A DNA stretch of 64,000 nt from NCBI RefSeq assembly GCF_002313155.2, contig NZ_NWFK02000001.1, positions 2,976,001 through 3,040,000 on the forward strand, given 5' to 3'. A program made the translations under genes and the position numbers. The notes below the pieces were generated by a model. That model made no database searches, had not been told where the DNA came from, and saw only the letters and a list, made by a program, of their open reading frames with translations. Of this stretch, positions 46,732 to 57,831 are shown piece by piece. This DNA is from Psychrobacter sp. FDAARGOS_221. Lineage in GTDB: Bacteria > Pseudomonadota > Gammaproteobacteria > Pseudomonadales > Moraxellaceae. Every line of letters starts with the position of its first letter. The stretch's first letter is position 1.

Positions 46732-48525
46732 CTAATTGCTATTAGCAGGGTTTACAGGGGTAATATAAACATCTGCTTCATTGCTAGACTCATCTGAAGT
46801 ATTAGCCGGTGCAACCGGTTGCTGTGGTGCAGGTTGCGGTTGCGAGGTAGAAGTGCGAACCGGTGTTGCTTGCTGCTGTTGTTTATAAGCAGGTATTGGT
46901 TTTGCTGCTTCAATCGCATCGGCTTGCTGCGCAGAGATTACATTTGGACCACTGGTTGCTCTGATGATTTCAGCTTTTTGCTGTTGGTCAGATTTACCAT
47001 CGAATACATTGACCAAGTTGCGGTTACGCGCCACAGGTACAGTTGCCGTATTCAAGTTAGCACCACCGCCTAAAGCTTCATATAGATCAATCTGGTTGGT
47101 AAGACGCTCTTGCTCCAGATTTAAGATGCTTTGCTGTGCAGAGAACAATGAACGTTCCGCATCAAGCACACTTAGATAGTCATCCACTTGCGCTTCAAAT
47201 CGTGCTTGCGCTACTTCTAAGATTTGTGAGAAGCTGTCTTGAACACGGTATTGAGACTCCGTTCTTTGTAATAACGTGGCACGATCTGCAAGAACATCAT
47301 TGACTTCTCTAAACGCATTCTCAATCGTATTTTCATACTCAGCCAACGCTTGATCACGTTCAACCTGAGCCACTTCATAATTGGCATCACGCTGACCGGC
47401 ATCAAAGATAGGCAGATTAATAGAAGGCCCAAATGACCAGCTCGCTGAACTGCTGTTAAACAAGTCCGATAAGCTATCACTGCGATAGCCTAAGTTACCG
47501 GTTAAGCTGATGGTTGGGTAATAAGCAGCACGCGCTACCTCAATATTGGCACCCGCTGCCTTTAATCTGTGTTCTGCTTGTACCACATCTGGACGTAACT
47601 GAAGTAGCTCACTTGGTAGGCCTGCGCTAAGTACTTGACTAGAAGTGATCGAAGAAACTGCAGGCTCTGGTAGCATGTCTTCTGTGATAGGCGCGCCGAC
47701 CAAGTATTTTAGGGCGTTACGAGCTTTTAAGATGTTGCTTTCAGCGTCGTAGGCAGCAATGCGCGCTGTTTCGGCCGATGCTGCTGCCTGTAATGAAGGG
47801 GACTTAGGGTCAATCCCAGCTTCTAAGCGTGCTCGAGTAATGTATAAAGAGCGCTCACGACTCTCAAGTGTACTTTTCGCCAGTTCAAGCTGTTTCAACT
47901 GATAGCTTAAGTTGACATAGTTACGCGCAATGTTTGCAATTAAGCTTACTTGAGCGGTTTCTTTAGCAGCGGTTGTCGCTAGATACTCTTCTAAAGCCTG
48001 CTCTTTTAGGTTGCGAATTCTGCCCCAAAAGTCGAGCTCATAGCTTGACATACCTAAGCCAACTTGGAATCTATTGCCATCGTTGTTATAGCCCATCTCA
48101 CTGCCACGTGAATAAGAGCCATTGGCTTCGACACTCGGCAAGTCTCTGCTGTCTGTGATTCGATACTGAGCTTGCGCTCTTTGAATCGCCAGTACTGCTT
48201 GTCTAACGTCTTTATTGTTATCAAGACCAAGCTGAATTAACTGTTGTAGTTTAGGGTCAGTATAAAAGCTTTGCCAGCGCACAGCCGCATGACTAATCGG
48301 CGGCTGATTGGGATCTGTTAGCTCATAGCCTTCACCTGCTAGTGGCAGGTTAGGGCGAGCAACAACAGGATCAGTTTCCGCTTTTGGAATGGTTTGACAA
48401 GCACTAATAGCAATCGCCAAGGTTGACAAACCAAACAAGCGTGACATTTTTTTAGTCGTAGTCATAGTTCGGGCACTCACGGTTCGATCTTTTTGATTAA
48501 GGATATTAAATGAAGATGTCATCAT
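46732..48525 (-). CDS. Outer-membrane efflux channel lipoprotein (OprM/AdeC type)
   Basis: The outer-membrane duct of the RND pump, a TolC-fold lipoprotein. The signal peptide ends in the lipobox ISAC. The body has the NodT-type repeats: [75 protein letters not shown] and [20 protein letters not shown]. At 597 residues it is over 100 longer than OprM, owing to a Gln- and Pro-rich C-terminal tail ([17 protein letters not shown]). The ATG overlaps the stop of the pump gene by four bases (ATGA), so the three genes form one operon. Confidence 0.9.
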   Translation of the reverse strand: MMTSSFNILNQKDRTVSARTMTTTKKMSRLFGLSTLAIAISACQTIPKAETDPVVARPNLPLAGEGYELTDPNQPPISHAAVRWQSFYTDPKLQQLIQLGLDNNKDVRQAVLAIQRAQAQYRITDSRDLPSVEANGSYSRGSEMGYNNDGNRFQVGLGMSSYELDFWGRIRNLKEQALEEYLATTAAKETAQVSLIANIARNYVNLSYQLKQLELAKSTLESRERSLYITRARLEAGIDPKSPSLQAAASAETARIAAYDAESNILKARNALKYLVGAPITEDMLPEPAVSSITSSQVLSAGLPSELLQLRPDVVQAEHRLKAAGANIEVARAAYYPTISLTGNLGYRSDSLSDLFNSSSASWSFGPSINLPIFDAGQRDANYEVAQVERDQALAEYENTIENAFREVNDVLADRATLLQRTESQYRVQDSFSQILEVAQARFEAQVDDYLSVLDAERSLFSAQQSILNLEQERLTNQIDLYEALGGGANLNTATVPVARNRNLVNVFDGKSDQQQKAEIIRATSGPNVISAQQADAIEAAKPIPAYKQQQQATPVRTSTSQPQPAPQQPVAPANTSDESSNEADVYITPVNPANSN

Positions 48526-51500
48526 TGAGTGTTGTCTCCAAAATTAGCTGGGGTAGTAGGCGTTACTACAGTGCTATCAGGTGAATGAGCAGGTGCGTTT
48601 GGCGTCGAAGGTGTTGAACCCGAAGTAGGTCCATTACCACCATTGTTATTGCCTTTGTATTTAAATACTGAGCGCACCCAAACATAGAACATTGGGATGA
48701 AGAAAATACCCAAGAAGGTCGCTGTAATAACACCGCCAACCACACTGGTACCAATCGCGTTTTGGCTACCTGCACCAGGACCAGTTGCAAGATATAAAGG
48801 AACAACACCCAGACCAAATGCCAATGAAGTCATGATGATCGGACGCAAACGCTGTCTTGCTGCGAGCATTACCGCATCGCGTAGCGAGTTTCCTTCCTCT
48901 TGGTGTTCTTTGGCAAACTCAATAATCAAAATAGCGTTTTTAGCGGACAAACCGACGACGGTTAACAGACCCACCTGCAAGTAAATATCGTTAGCAAATT
49001 GTCTAAACCAAGTAAATAATACCGCACCAACAACCCCTAATGGTATCACTAAAATTACCGCAAAGGGTATTGACCAGCTTTCATATAAGGCAGCCAGACA
49101 TAAGAAGACAACCAAAATAGATAGTGCATATAACAGCGGAGCTTGTGCACCAGATTTTTTTTCTTCAAGTGACAATCCGGTCCACTCATAACCAATACCT
49201 TCAGGTAACTGACCGATCATCTGTTCCATAGCCGTCATTGCTTCACCGGTACTCATACCTGGTGCTGCGTTACCTTGAATGTTCATAGATGGAAAGCTGT
49301 TATAACGCGTTAGTCGTGGGGAAGCATATTGCCATTCACTATTAGAAAACGCATCAAATGAAATCATTTGGCCTGCTTCATTACGCACATACCACTTGTT
49401 AATATCTTCAGGGTTAGTACGACTGTCTGCTTCACCTTGAACGAATACACGCTTAATACGACCTCTGTCTACGAAGTCATTAACATAAGAAGAACCCCAA
49501 GCGGTTGAAATGACACTATTAATACCCTGAATAGACAGTCCATAAGCACTGGCTTGTTCATGATCAATATTAACTTTTAACTGAGGGGCATCTTCTTGAC
49601 CATTCGGACGCACACCAGCGACTTGGTCATTTTGGCCTGCCATGCCCAGTAACTGGTTACGTGCGGCAAGCAATCCTTCATGTCCGACGTTACCCACATC
49701 TTGAAGCATTAAGTCAAAGCCACTGGCGTTACCTAGCTCTGTAATGGCTGGCGGTACAATAGCATATACTTGCGCTTCATTAATTTGAGTAAAGAAGTAA
49801 CCCATTGCCCGATCTGCAATAGCCTGTGCTGAGTTTTCTTCACCAACACGGCCATCCCAGTCAGAAAGGCGAATAAAGGCAATACCCATGTTTTGACCTT
49901 GGCCAGCAAAACTAAAACCAGCGACGGTAAACACAGAGGCAACATTATCTTCCTCTTGAGTGTCGTAATAGGTACGAACTTTTTCTAATACGTCTTGAGT
50001 ATCATCTAGGGTAGAACCAGAGGGCAGCTGAACCAAAGCAATCATAATACCTTGGTCTTCTTCAGGCAAGAATGAGCCTGGAATACGCATGAATACAACA
50101 GCCATAATACCGATAATAGCCGCATAGCCTAAAGCGTATAGCCATTTTAGGTTGATACTTTTACCAATAAAACCTTCGTATGAACGACTTGTTTTATCAA
50201 ATGTGCGGTTGAACCAACCAAAGAAGCCTTTTTTCTCACCTTCTTTTTTACGTTGACGTTTTAGTAAAGTCACACATAAGGCAGGTGTAAATATCAAAGC
50301 AACCACTGCCGAAAGTGCCATACTGGTAATCAAGGTAATTGAGAACTGGCGATAAATTACCCCAGTAGAGCCACCAAAGAATGCCATTGGTACGAATACC
50401 GCCGCTAGAATCAGAGCGATACCGATAACAACTTTACTGATTTCTCCCATCGACTGCACAGTGGCATCATGGACGGAGATATCCGGATTTTCTTCCAAAA
50501 TACGTTCGACGTTTTCGACCACAACAATGGCGTCATCCACCAGTAGACCAATGGACAGTACCATCGCGAACATGGTTAAAACGTTAATACTAAAGCCTGC
50601 CACATAGAGCACACCAAAAGTACCTAGTAATACAACAGGTACAGCTAGGGTTGGAATAATAGTGGCGCGCCAATTTTGCAGGAATAAAAACATAACCAAG
50701 AAGACTAAAATAATTGCTTCAATTAATGTTTTAACAACCTGCTCAATAGATAATTTAACGAAAGGTGTGGTGTCATAAGGGACAACAGAAGCCAAGCCTT
50801 GTGGGAAGTTTGCTTCAAGTTCAGCCATACGATCTTCAACCAGTTGTCTGGTTTCAAGCGCATTAGATCCTGGTGCCAGTGAGATACCAATACCAGAAGA
50901 AGCTTTACCATTATATAAGGCTTGTACACGGTAACTTTCATTACCCATTTCAACTTTTGCCACATCCCCTAGGCGAACTTGGGCACCGGTGTTATCGGTT
51001 TTGATCAGGATATCTTCAAACTGCTGAGGTGTTTGTAGATAGCTTTGAACCGTTACCGTGGCGTTGATAACCTGTTCATCAGTATTTGCAGGAACTTGAC
51101 CCAATTGGCCGGCAGAAACCTGAGTGTTCTGTGCGCGGATTGCATTAACAACGTCACTGGGTACCAGATTGAAACTGCGCAGACGGTCTGGCTGCAACCA
51201 AACACGCATCGCATAAGAGGAACCGAATAGTTGTACCTCACCGACACCATCAACACGGCTGATTTGGTCAACGATATTAGAGGCAACATAGTCGGCAATA
51301 TCAACGTTGTCCATTGAGCCGTCTTCAGAGATGAAGCCATAAACCATCATAAAGCCACTAGAGGACTTATTAACGTTAACCCCTTGACGCTGTACAGGCT
51401 CTGGCAATGAGCTCATTGCTGATTGAAGCTTGTTTTGGACTTGAACTTGTGCTGTATCAGGATCAGTACCGTTTTCAAAGGTTAAGGTAACCGAACCGCT

Positions 51501-51758
51501 GCCACTAGATGAGCTACTAGAAGACATGTACATTAAGCCATCAAGACCTTTCATACGTTGCTCGATAATCTGAACAACCGAGTCTTCGACGGTTTGCGCA
51601 TCAGCACCTGGATAGCTGGCACTCACGTTAACCGTTGGCGGCGCAATACGTGGGTACTGTTCAATCGGTAAATTAATGACCGATATGACACCCAGTAACA
51701 TGATTAAGATTGCAATCACCCATGCAAAAATAGGGCGATCAATAAAAAATCGTGACAT
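48522..51758 (-). CDS. RND multidrug efflux pump, inner-membrane transporter (AdeB/MexB/AcrB type)
   Basis: A proton-driven trimeric exporter of 1078 residues with twelve helices and two large periplasmic loops. It starts [20 protein letters not shown]. The proton-relay aspartates lie in [20 protein letters not shown]. Also visible are LALPVVLLG-like [31 protein letters not shown] and the C-terminal [20 protein letters not shown]. It lies 29 bases after the adaptor gene and overlaps the channel gene. No adjacent regulator is present, so control is unclear. It is expected to expel many hydrophobic drugs. Confidence 0.95.
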   Translation of the reverse strand: MSRFFIDRPIFAWVIAILIMLLGVISVINLPIEQYPRIAPPTVNVSASYPGADAQTVEDSVVQIIEQRMKGLDGLMYMSSSSSSSGSGSVTLTFENGTDPDTAQVQVQNKLQSAMSSLPEPVQRQGVNVNKSSSGFMMVYGFISEDGSMDNVDIADYVASNIVDQISRVDGVGEVQLFGSSYAMRVWLQPDRLRSFNLVPSDVVNAIRAQNTQVSAGQLGQVPANTDEQVINATVTVQSYLQTPQQFEDILIKTDNTGAQVRLGDVAKVEMGNESYRVQALYNGKASSGIGISLAPGSNALETRQLVEDRMAELEANFPQGLASVVPYDTTPFVKLSIEQVVKTLIEAIILVFLVMFLFLQNWRATIIPTLAVPVVLLGTFGVLYVAGFSINVLTMFAMVLSIGLLVDDAIVVVENVERILEENPDISVHDATVQSMGEISKVVIGIALILAAVFVPMAFFGGSTGVIYRQFSITLITSMALSAVVALIFTPALCVTLLKRQRKKEGEKKGFFGWFNRTFDKTSRSYEGFIGKSINLKWLYALGYAAIIGIMAVVFMRIPGSFLPEEDQGIMIALVQLPSGSTLDDTQDVLEKVRTYYDTQEEDNVASVFTVAGFSFAGQGQNMGIAFIRLSDWDGRVGEENSAQAIADRAMGYFFTQINEAQVYAIVPPAITELGNASGFDLMLQDVGNVGHEGLLAARNQLLGMAGQNDQVAGVRPNGQEDAPQLKVNIDHEQASAYGLSIQGINSVISTAWGSSYVNDFVDRGRIKRVFVQGEADSRTNPEDINKWYVRNEAGQMISFDAFSNSEWQYASPRLTRYNSFPSMNIQGNAAPGMSTGEAMTAMEQMIGQLPEGIGYEWTGLSLEEKKSGAQAPLLYALSILVVFLCLAALYESWSIPFAVILVIPLGVVGAVLFTWFRQFANDIYLQVGLLTVVGLSAKNAILIIEFAKEHQEEGNSLRDAVMLAARQRLRPIIMTSLAFGLGVVPLYLATGPGAGSQNAIGTSVVGGVITATFLGIFFIPMFYVWVRSVFKYKGNNNGGNGPTSGSTPSTPNAPAHSPDSTVVTPTTPANFGDNTQ

Positions 51759-51787
51759 GATAAATTCCTTGTCTGCCTATTTTTGGG

Positions 51788-53248
51788 TTAGTTTGCAGCA
51801 GAATCTTGTTCTGAAGATTGTTCAGTCGCCGGTGCTGCTGGCGCTTTTGCTTCAGAGTTCTTCTCAGGTGCTACAGGGCCTTTACTGCTTTGACCTTGTG
51901 GCGCAACTGGTCCTTTACCTGTTTGACCTTGTTGTGGTGCTACCGGGCCTTTTGGCGCTGCTCCATTATTTGCAGGCTTTGGTTGCCAAGGTCTTGGAGA
52001 GACTTTGGTCTCAGGCTGTAAGTTTGCACCGCCTACGACCACAACGCGCTCGCCACTTTTTAAGCCATCAGTGATGATCCAATTACCCTGGAAAGTCCCT
52101 TCGGTGGTGACTTCACGTACTTGCAGTTTGTCTTCACCATCGACGACATAAACCTGAGTACCGCCTTTAGGTGTACGTTTAAGCGCACTTTGTGGCAATA
52201 GCACTGCATTGTTAATCATACCTTGCATCAGTCGTGCTTTGACATACATGCCTGGTAGTAACAAATAACGTTCGTTATCAAAGATGGCGCGTAGGGTAAC
52301 AGCACCTGAGTCTTCGTTGACTTTGGCTTCTGCCAATAGCAGTTGTCCTGCTTCTGGATAAGGGGTACCATCTTCTAATACCAGCTCAACGCGGCTGCTG
52401 CCGCCTTGAAGCTCGCCTTGCATTTGTTGCTGCTTCAGTCTTAATAAGTCTGCTGAAGACTGACTGATATCAACATAGATCGGATTAATCTTTGAAATGG
52501 TAACCAGTGGGTCCGGTTGGTTGGCATTGACTAATGCGCCAACAGTTAAGCCTGAACGCTCAGTAATACCTGAGATAGGGGCCACAACGGTTGTGCGGTC
52601 AACATTTAATTGGCTACCAGATAGCTCAGCTTTTGCGGTAGCAACGGCGGCTTCTGCACTGGCGATATTTGCTTGTGCTTGTTGCGCTGACGCCACGGCA
52701 CTTTCATACGCCGCTTTTGCGGTTTTGGCACGTGTTTCCGTTTGTCTAAACATCTGCTCCGAGATGGCTTGCTTAGATAGCAATGGACGCAAGCGATTGA
52801 CATCATCAAGGGCTTGCTCTAGCTCAGCTTTACGTGACTCAATATTTGCCACACTATTGTTATAGCTTGCTTTTGCAGTCTCAACGTTCGCTAACGCCTG
52901 TTGCACCGCTGCTTGACCTGCAGCTTGTGATGACTCATAGTTTTCATCGCTTAAGCGGTATAAAGGCTGACCCTTTTGTACCATACCGCCTTCACGATAC
53001 AAGATTTCATCAATTACCCCAGTAATCTGCGGTCTAATAGCGGCCTGTTCGTAAGCGGCAATACGTCCTGAGAACTCTTTAATTAAAGGCACCGTTTGGA
53101 ATTGCACTGGCATCACGTCGACGGTAGCAGGCGGCATTTGCTGTTGAGCGGCGGCTGCATCTGCTTCATCTTGTTTCGAGTTACAACCAGCAATGAACAG
53201 ACCGGATACAGCGAGGCTAATAGCGAGATAAAGATGTGATCGTTTCAT
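51788..53248 (-). CDS. RND efflux periplasmic adaptor lipoprotein (AdeA/MexA type)
   Basis: The membrane-fusion protein joining pump and channel. The lipobox is LFIAGC. The lipoyl, hairpin and barrel regions are typical: VMPVQFQTVPLIKEFSGRI, VQKGQPLYRLSDENYESSQ, the Ala- and Gln-rich coiled-coil hairpin, VVAPISGITERSGLTVGALV and PQSALKRTPKGGTQVYVVDG. At 486 residues it is about 90 longer than MexA because of a C-terminal tail with three GPVAP repeats separated by Gln- and Gly-rich linkers. It heads the three-gene operon. Confidence 0.93.
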   Translation of the reverse strand: MKRSHLYLAISLAVSGLFIAGCNSKQDEADAAAAQQQMPPATVDVMPVQFQTVPLIKEFSGRIAAYEQAAIRPQITGVIDEILYREGGMVQKGQPLYRLSDENYESSQAAGQAAVQQALANVETAKASYNNSVANIESRKAELEQALDDVNRLRPLLSKQAISEQMFRQTETRAKTAKAAYESAVASAQQAQANIASAEAAVATAKAELSGSQLNVDRTTVVAPISGITERSGLTVGALVNANQPDPLVTISKINPIYVDISQSSADLLRLKQQQMQGELQGGSSRVELVLEDGTPYPEAGQLLLAEAKVNEDSGAVTLRAIFDNERYLLLPGMYVKARLMQGMINNAVLLPQSALKRTPKGGTQVYVVDGEDKLQVREVTTEGTFQGNWIITDGLKSGERVVVVGGANLQPETKVSPRPWQPKPANNGAAPKGPVAPQQGQTGKGPVAPQGQSSKGPVAPEKNSEAKAPAAPATEQSSEQDSAAN

Positions 53249-53908
53249 GTAAAAAAACCTTAATTTGGGTCATCACAAGTAAGTAATAAGTTATACGTTA
53301 ATGAACTAGCAATATAAATTCAATATTTTTTTGGCCAGATGAATACCAACAAAGTTGATATTCTGGTCATTTAGGTACTTAAAGCATTCACAGCTTATCG
53401 TTTGAATAATCGTTACAAATATCTGTACTTTAGCAATGTTAATCAGGCTGCTTGTGTTAAATTTGTAACACCTAAGTGGTTAGACTATCAATCAAAACTT
53501 ATCAATAACCATCCGTAGTGATTACAGCAATATGACGATTATTTAAATAGGTCAAACAGTTATAGGAAATTCTCGTCGAATAAGATGAATTTTAATTGAA
53601 ATATTAAACCAGACAAATAAAAAACCACAACTGTGGTTTTCTATAACGCTGCATGTTTTGATGCAACCAATGTTTTGATGCTATGACAATTTGCCGAAAT
53701 ACAGTCGCTGCCAAACTATAAACGAACCCCAGAAGCTTAGCAAAGTCAGATGTTTATGGCTTTACTGTGTTTTAACTGGGGTTATTATATATTACAGGTG
53801 TAAAGTATAACAAATTTGCGTTGTAATCGTTATCTTATTTACAATAAATTTCAGCTCGATTAAGGCATCTATTATCGCTGTTAGCGCTAGCTAATATTAG
53901 GTCTAACA
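53249..53908. other. 660-base spacer upstream of the efflux operon
   Basis: No gene is seen. It holds a short terminator-like hairpin (AAAACCAC...GTGGTTTT, 53621-53640) and a direct repeat of ATGTTTTGATGC (53653-53664 and 53670-53681). A paired structure AACCCCAG (53725-53732) with CTGGGGTT (53776-53783) has an inner AAAGTC/GGCTTT stem. The efflux promoter presumably lies in its first 250 bases. Confidence 0.5.
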
Positions 53909-54928
53909 TTAAGCCAGACGTGAACTCGCAAGCTCAGTTAACTGCCATAAGCCTTGACGATATTGGTTGTCTGGTAATTGATTCAAGGCTTGCTGCGCCA
54001 GACGCGTCTCTTCCATGGCTCGGGTACGACAATACTCTAAGGCACCAGAGTTTTGGACGATATCGATAAGCTTTTGCGCATCATCCACTTTACCGGTCTG
54101 TACAGCGATACGTAAGGTGTTGTACTTTTCCTCATCGCTGTCTTTTAGCAAGCGTAGGGCTACGATGGTAGGTAGTGTTGGCTTACCTTCGGCCAGATCA
54201 TCGCCTAAGTTTTTGCCCATAACGTCAGCATCACCGGTGTAATCAAGCACATCATCAATAATCTGAAACGCATTACCAAAATGTTGACCAAAGTCACTAA
54301 ATGGCTGCATGAATTCAGGACGGTTTTGCAAGATAGCGACACCGCAAGTGGCCATCATGAATAAGCGCGAGGTCTTACCATCGATGATGTTGATATAGTC
54401 TGTTTCAGTCGCAGATGGGTTGTGCTGGTGTTGCAGCTGTAGTACTTCGCCTTCGGCAATATCACAGGTGCCATCAGAGAATAGCTGTAATAAAGGCAAG
54501 CTTTGAAAGCCAACCAATAAGTTAAAGGCGCGAGCAATCAGGTAGTCACCAACCAATACCGCAGTGGCATTATCCCAAGTAGCATTTGCAGTAGGGCGAC
54601 CACGGCGTAGGCCTGACTCATCGATCACATCATCATGTACTAATGTTGCGGTATGCAGCATTTCAGTAATAGCGGCTAAATGCATCGCATCTTTTGACTG
54701 CTCATCTTGACATAGGCGAGAGCACAACAAGGTAATTAATGGGCGCATACGCTTACCGCCAGCATTAATCACATGTTGAGAGACATTCATCACCAGTTGT
54801 ACTTTGGAGTTTAGGCTACCAAAGACTTGTTTATCCATAATGGCAAAGTCATCAGCGACGATTTGCTGGATGTCGGTATAATCAAGAGTAGGGGCGTTGT
54901 CTGAGATGGCGGTGTTTTGATTAGTCAT
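53909..54928 (-). CDS. ispB: Octaprenyl diphosphate synthase (trans-polyprenyl synthase)
   Basis: Builds the isoprenoid side chain of ubiquinone from farnesyl and isopentenyl diphosphate. From ATG 54928 (MTNQNTAISD) it has 339 residues; a TTG 28 codons upstream would add a hydrophobic leader not seen in the family. Motifs are GGKRMRPLITLLCSRL, the first Asp-rich LVHDDVIDESGLRRGRPTAN, DGKTSRLFMMAT and the second Asp-rich FQIIDDVLDYTGD. KNLGDDLAEGKPTLP follows. It is divergent from rplU-rpmA, the common arrangement in gammaproteobacteria. Confidence 0.95.
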   Translation of the reverse strand: MTNQNTAISDNAPTLDYTDIQQIVADDFAIMDKQVFGSLNSKVQLVMNVSQHVINAGGKRMRPLITLLCSRLCQDEQSKDAMHLAAITEMLHTATLVHDDVIDESGLRRGRPTANATWDNATAVLVGDYLIARAFNLLVGFQSLPLLQLFSDGTCDIAEGEVLQLQHQHNPSATETDYINIIDGKTSRLFMMATCGVAILQNRPEFMQPFSDFGQHFGNAFQIIDDVLDYTGDADVMGKNLGDDLAEGKPTLPTIVALRLLKDSDEEKYNTLRIAVQTGKVDDAQKLIDIVQNSGALEYCRTRAMEETRLAQQALNQLPDNQYRQGLWQLTELASSRLA

Positions 54929-55435
54929 ATTACTGTCAACTGCAATAAAATAATTAAGATGGATGAGGACAAATAAAGGATAAATGTAATAATAAGGTAA
55001 TAATAAAGTCAAATATTAACTATTATATAGAAAGCTATTTGAATATTTATGCTAATAATAAGTCAGCTTTTTTAGTAGGTTTGATTTTAACCTAACTGGC
55101 TGTGTATTAGGGGGCTAATTTAATATTATTTTAAGCTGATTAGCGATTTGTGCTTATTTTGCCCGCTGTATTTTACGTGATATGAGACGATAAATAGTAT
55201 TTTATATGTAACCAACCTCTATGTAACTAATGGCTTGAGCAGTTTGATCGAATGCTTAAGCAGCTCTAAAGATGGACTTGATTAGTCAGATAGTTTTTAA
55301 CGGTCAAAGCTAGCTTGTTTATTCTATCTTTATCATCTATATATCAAAAATAGCCTAAAGCTAATCTTATTTAATAAAAATGGGCTATTAGCAACAAAAA
55401 AGCATCATAGCATAGCCTTTATTTGTAATCATCCC

Positions 55436-55464
55436 TTGCAATTTGCGTCATAAATGCGTAGAAT
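55436..55464 (+). promoter_or_regulatory. Sigma-70 promoter for rplU-rpmA
   Basis: TTGCAA and TAGAAT are spaced by exactly 17 bases. The transcript would have a leader of about 155 bases with a small hairpin (GACCA...TGGTC, 55489-55501), a possible site of ribosomal-protein feedback. The rest of the 698-base divergent spacer 54929-55626 is AT-rich and shows nothing else I can name. Confidence 0.6.
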
Positions 55465-55626
55465 TTCGTCTTCATATTCAAGGCACGTGACCAAAGTGGT
55501 CAGGTTGCTATATTTTCTGTAACTTTCCCTGTCGTGACCGTAGATCAGGCAAAAGCTGAAGCGTTATTAAGTGAGTAATATTATACGCTTGGTAACCACG
55601 GCACACGGGTTAAACGGAGTCGTAAG

Positions 55627-55941
55627 ATGTACGCAGTTATTAAAAGTGGTGGCAAACAGCACCGTGTAAGCGTTGATGAACTACTAAAAGTTGAGCTTCT
55701 TAAAGGGGCTGAGCAAGGCGAAACCATTAAAATCGAAGACGTATTAATGGTTGTTGATGGCGATGATTATAAAATCGGTCAGCCAGTTGTTGAAGGCGCA
55801 AGCGTTGAAGCTGAAGTAGTAGAGCACGGCCGCGGTAAAAAAATCCGCATCGTGAAGCACAAGCGTCGTAAGCATTATCATAAAGAACAAGGCCACCGTC
55901 AGTGGTACACACTTCTTAAAATTAAAGCAATTAATGCTTAA
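55627..55941 (+). CDS. rplU: 50S ribosomal protein L21
   Basis: The usual 104-residue L21. It starts [15 protein letters not shown] and includes [20 protein letters not shown] and the basic end [20 protein letters not shown] followed by [12 protein letters not shown]. It binds 23S rRNA in the large subunit together with L20. It precedes rpmA by 146 bases, the near-universal rplU-rpmA order. Confidence 0.98.
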   Translation: MYAVIKSGGKQHRVSVDELLKVELLKGAEQGETIKIEDVLMVVDGDDYKIGQPVVEGASVEAEVVEHGRGKKIRIVKHKRRKHYHKEQGHRQWYTLLKIKAINA

Positions 55942-56087
55942 TAACTGGTTTTTACCATTACAGGTATAAAGATATTATTAGTATAATTTGGATGCTTTCA
56001 GCTGATTCAGACGAAAGCCAAAAATTAGTATAGAATATCTTTATAGTAATAAAGTTTTATAAATTAGTCTCAGTAAGGAGATTTCTC

Positions 56088-56345
56088 ATGGCACATAAAA
56101 AAGCCGCAGGTTCAACTCGTAACGGTCGTGACTCTAACCCAAAAATGCTTGGCGTAAAAGTATTTGGTGGTCAAGATGTTGTCGCTGGTAATATCATTGT
56201 TCGTCAACGTGGTACAGAATTCCACGCTGGTGAAGGCGTAGGCATGGGTCGTGACCATACTTTATTTGCCTTAACTGACGGTGTTGTAAAATTTGACACC
56301 AAAGGTAAATTCAACCGTCGCTATGTATCTGTAGAGCAAGCATAA
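56088..56345 (+). CDS. rpmA: 50S ribosomal protein L27
   Basis: The usual 85-residue L27. The start [20 protein letters not shown] is the flexible N-terminus reaching the peptidyl-transferase centre. [20 protein letters not shown] and the HTLFALTDG core follow. AAGGAG lies eight bases before the ATG. A perfect terminator follows. Confidence 0.98.
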   Translation: MAHKKAAGSTRNGRDSNPKMLGVKVFGGQDVVAGNIIVRQRGTEFHAGEGVGMGRDHTLFALTDGVVKFDTKGKFNRRYVSVEQA

Positions 56346-56390
56346 TAATTTGCTAATACAGTTAACCAGTAGCGTAACCTACTGGTAATA

Positions 56391-56422
56391 AAAAGCCCTG
56401 ATAGTAATATCAGGGCTTTTTT
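56391..56422 (+). terminator. Rho-independent terminator after rpmA
   Basis: AAAAGCCCTGATA pairs perfectly with TATCAGGGCTTTT around GTAA, followed by more T. The rest of the spacer 56346-56701 is AT-rich; a second hairpin, ACCAGTAG...CTACTGGT, lies just before the terminator. Confidence 0.9.
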
Positions 56423-56701
56423 GTGTGTGACCATTCATCAGAGCGTAACATAACAGAAGTTTTCTTTGCAATTTTCATCTAGTCAGGTAATAAAAGACGT
56501 GGCACACTGTTCATCAATTCATTAACACTTATTTTTATTTTAAGTTAATGTCTTTTTTAAGGAATGTTTTAAAGATCTTATTAAAAATTATCTTGATGAA
56601 CGTTTTTAAGACATCTTTTACAAGTTATCATTAATCGCTATTTATTATTCGCTATCCATTAATGTAAACTTTTTTGATTAATCTAAATGAAAGGACGTAT
56701 T

Positions 56702-57433
56702 ATGTTTAACACAAATACCCAACAACAAAAATCAACTAAAAATAAGAAAAACACGTTTAAAAATATTATGGGCAGTGCCACCGTTGCTGCATTGATGGTA
56801 GCTGTACCAGCCATGCCTGCCATGATGGCAACTCAAGCGCATGCAGCTGCAGCCAGTGATTTGACAGCAGCTAAGCGACTGAACAATCTATTGGTCAATA
56901 CCAAAAGTATGACGGCTAACTTTTCACAGTCAACTAAAGGCGCAAATGGCGGTCAAAGTGGACTGAGTGCTAAAAATGGATCGTTCACAGGTAGCATGAG
57001 CCTTAAGCGTCCTAACAACTTCCGCTGGAGCATCACCAAACCTTTCGAGCAGCTTATTGTGACTGATGGCAGCGCACTATGGGTTTATGACAAAGATCTT
57101 GAGCAAGTGACGCGTCAAGATGCTTCTAAACAGTTGGGTAATACGCCTGCGTTATTATTGTCAGGTGATCCTAAGAAAATCGCTCAAAACTTTAAAATTA
57201 CTCAGCCTAATGCCAGCAAAAACTACTATGTGCTGTATCCAAAAACCAATGATACTAACTTCAAAAGCTTGAGCATTAGCTTTAATGGCGGTAAACCAGT
57301 AATGATGGTGCTAAGTGATTCTTTAGGTCAAGTGACGACCATTCGCTTTAGCAATGTTAAACTAAATACCAGTATTGCTAACAGCCAATTTAAGTTCACG
57401 CCACCAAAAGGTGTTGATGTTATCAACCAGTAA
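56702..57433 (+). CDS. lolA: Outer-membrane lipoprotein carrier protein LolA
   Basis: The periplasmic chaperone that carries lipoproteins from LolCDE to LolB. From ATG 56702, with AAAGGA seven bases upstream, it has 243 residues; an ATG five codons earlier has no ribosome site. A long, Lys-rich signal peptide ends at the AHA signal-peptidase site near residue 50. The mature part has LTAAKRLNNLLVNTKSMTAN, FSQSTKG, then the LolA segments GSMSLKRPNNFRWSITKPFE, WVYDKDLEQV and PALLLSGD. It is monocistronic with its own terminator. Confidence 0.9.
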   Translation: MFNTNTQQQKSTKNKKNTFKNIMGSATVAALMVAVPAMPAMMATQAHAAAASDLTAAKRLNNLLVNTKSMTANFSQSTKGANGGQSGLSAKNGSFTGSMSLKRPNNFRWSITKPFEQLIVTDGSALWVYDKDLEQVTRQDASKQLGNTPALLLSGDPKKIAQNFKITQPNASKNYYVLYPKTNDTNFKSLSISFNGGKPVMMVLSDSLGQVTTIRFSNVKLNTSIANSQFKFTPPKGVDVINQ

Positions 57434-57531
57434 TCACTGATAACTTGATAACTGATAGTTTGATAAGATTTCAGCACTATAACTAAAAGATCAGCTCATT
57501 AGTTGTTAATTAAATAAAATAAGATTTAACT

Positions 57532-57558
57532 AAACCCAGGCTCCGGCTTGGGTTTTTT
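57532..57558 (+). terminator. Rho-independent terminator after lolA
   Basis: AAACCCA pairs with TGGGTTT around GC-rich bases, followed by more T. Confidence 0.8.
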
Positions 57559-57621
57559 ATTGAGGTGAGATAAGAGAATTAAGCTAACCAAATAAAGTAG
57601 ATTTATATTATTTAAAAAAAT

Positions 57622-57660
57622 ATCTAAAAAGAGCATCTAAAAAAATAATCTAAAAAACTA
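57622..57660. repeat. Three exact-period 13-bp tandem units
   Basis: ATCTAAAAAGAGC, ATCTAAAAAAATA and ATCTAAAAAACTA follow each other without gaps in the AT-rich 398-base spacer 57434-57831, which otherwise holds only the lolA terminator and the presumed promoter of the next gene. Confidence 0.7.
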
Positions 57661-57831
57661 GGAGAGTTGATTAAATGCAGAGTTAAACATAAGTCAGTGA
57701 AGAATTGGTATAATAATTTATTTTAGTATTATCTATTAAAGTGCTAGTTATTACCGATCATATATTGCTAATTAATTAACGAATAAACTCACAGACTAAC
57801 CATAAATCGATTACCAGATACCGAGGGCTAG

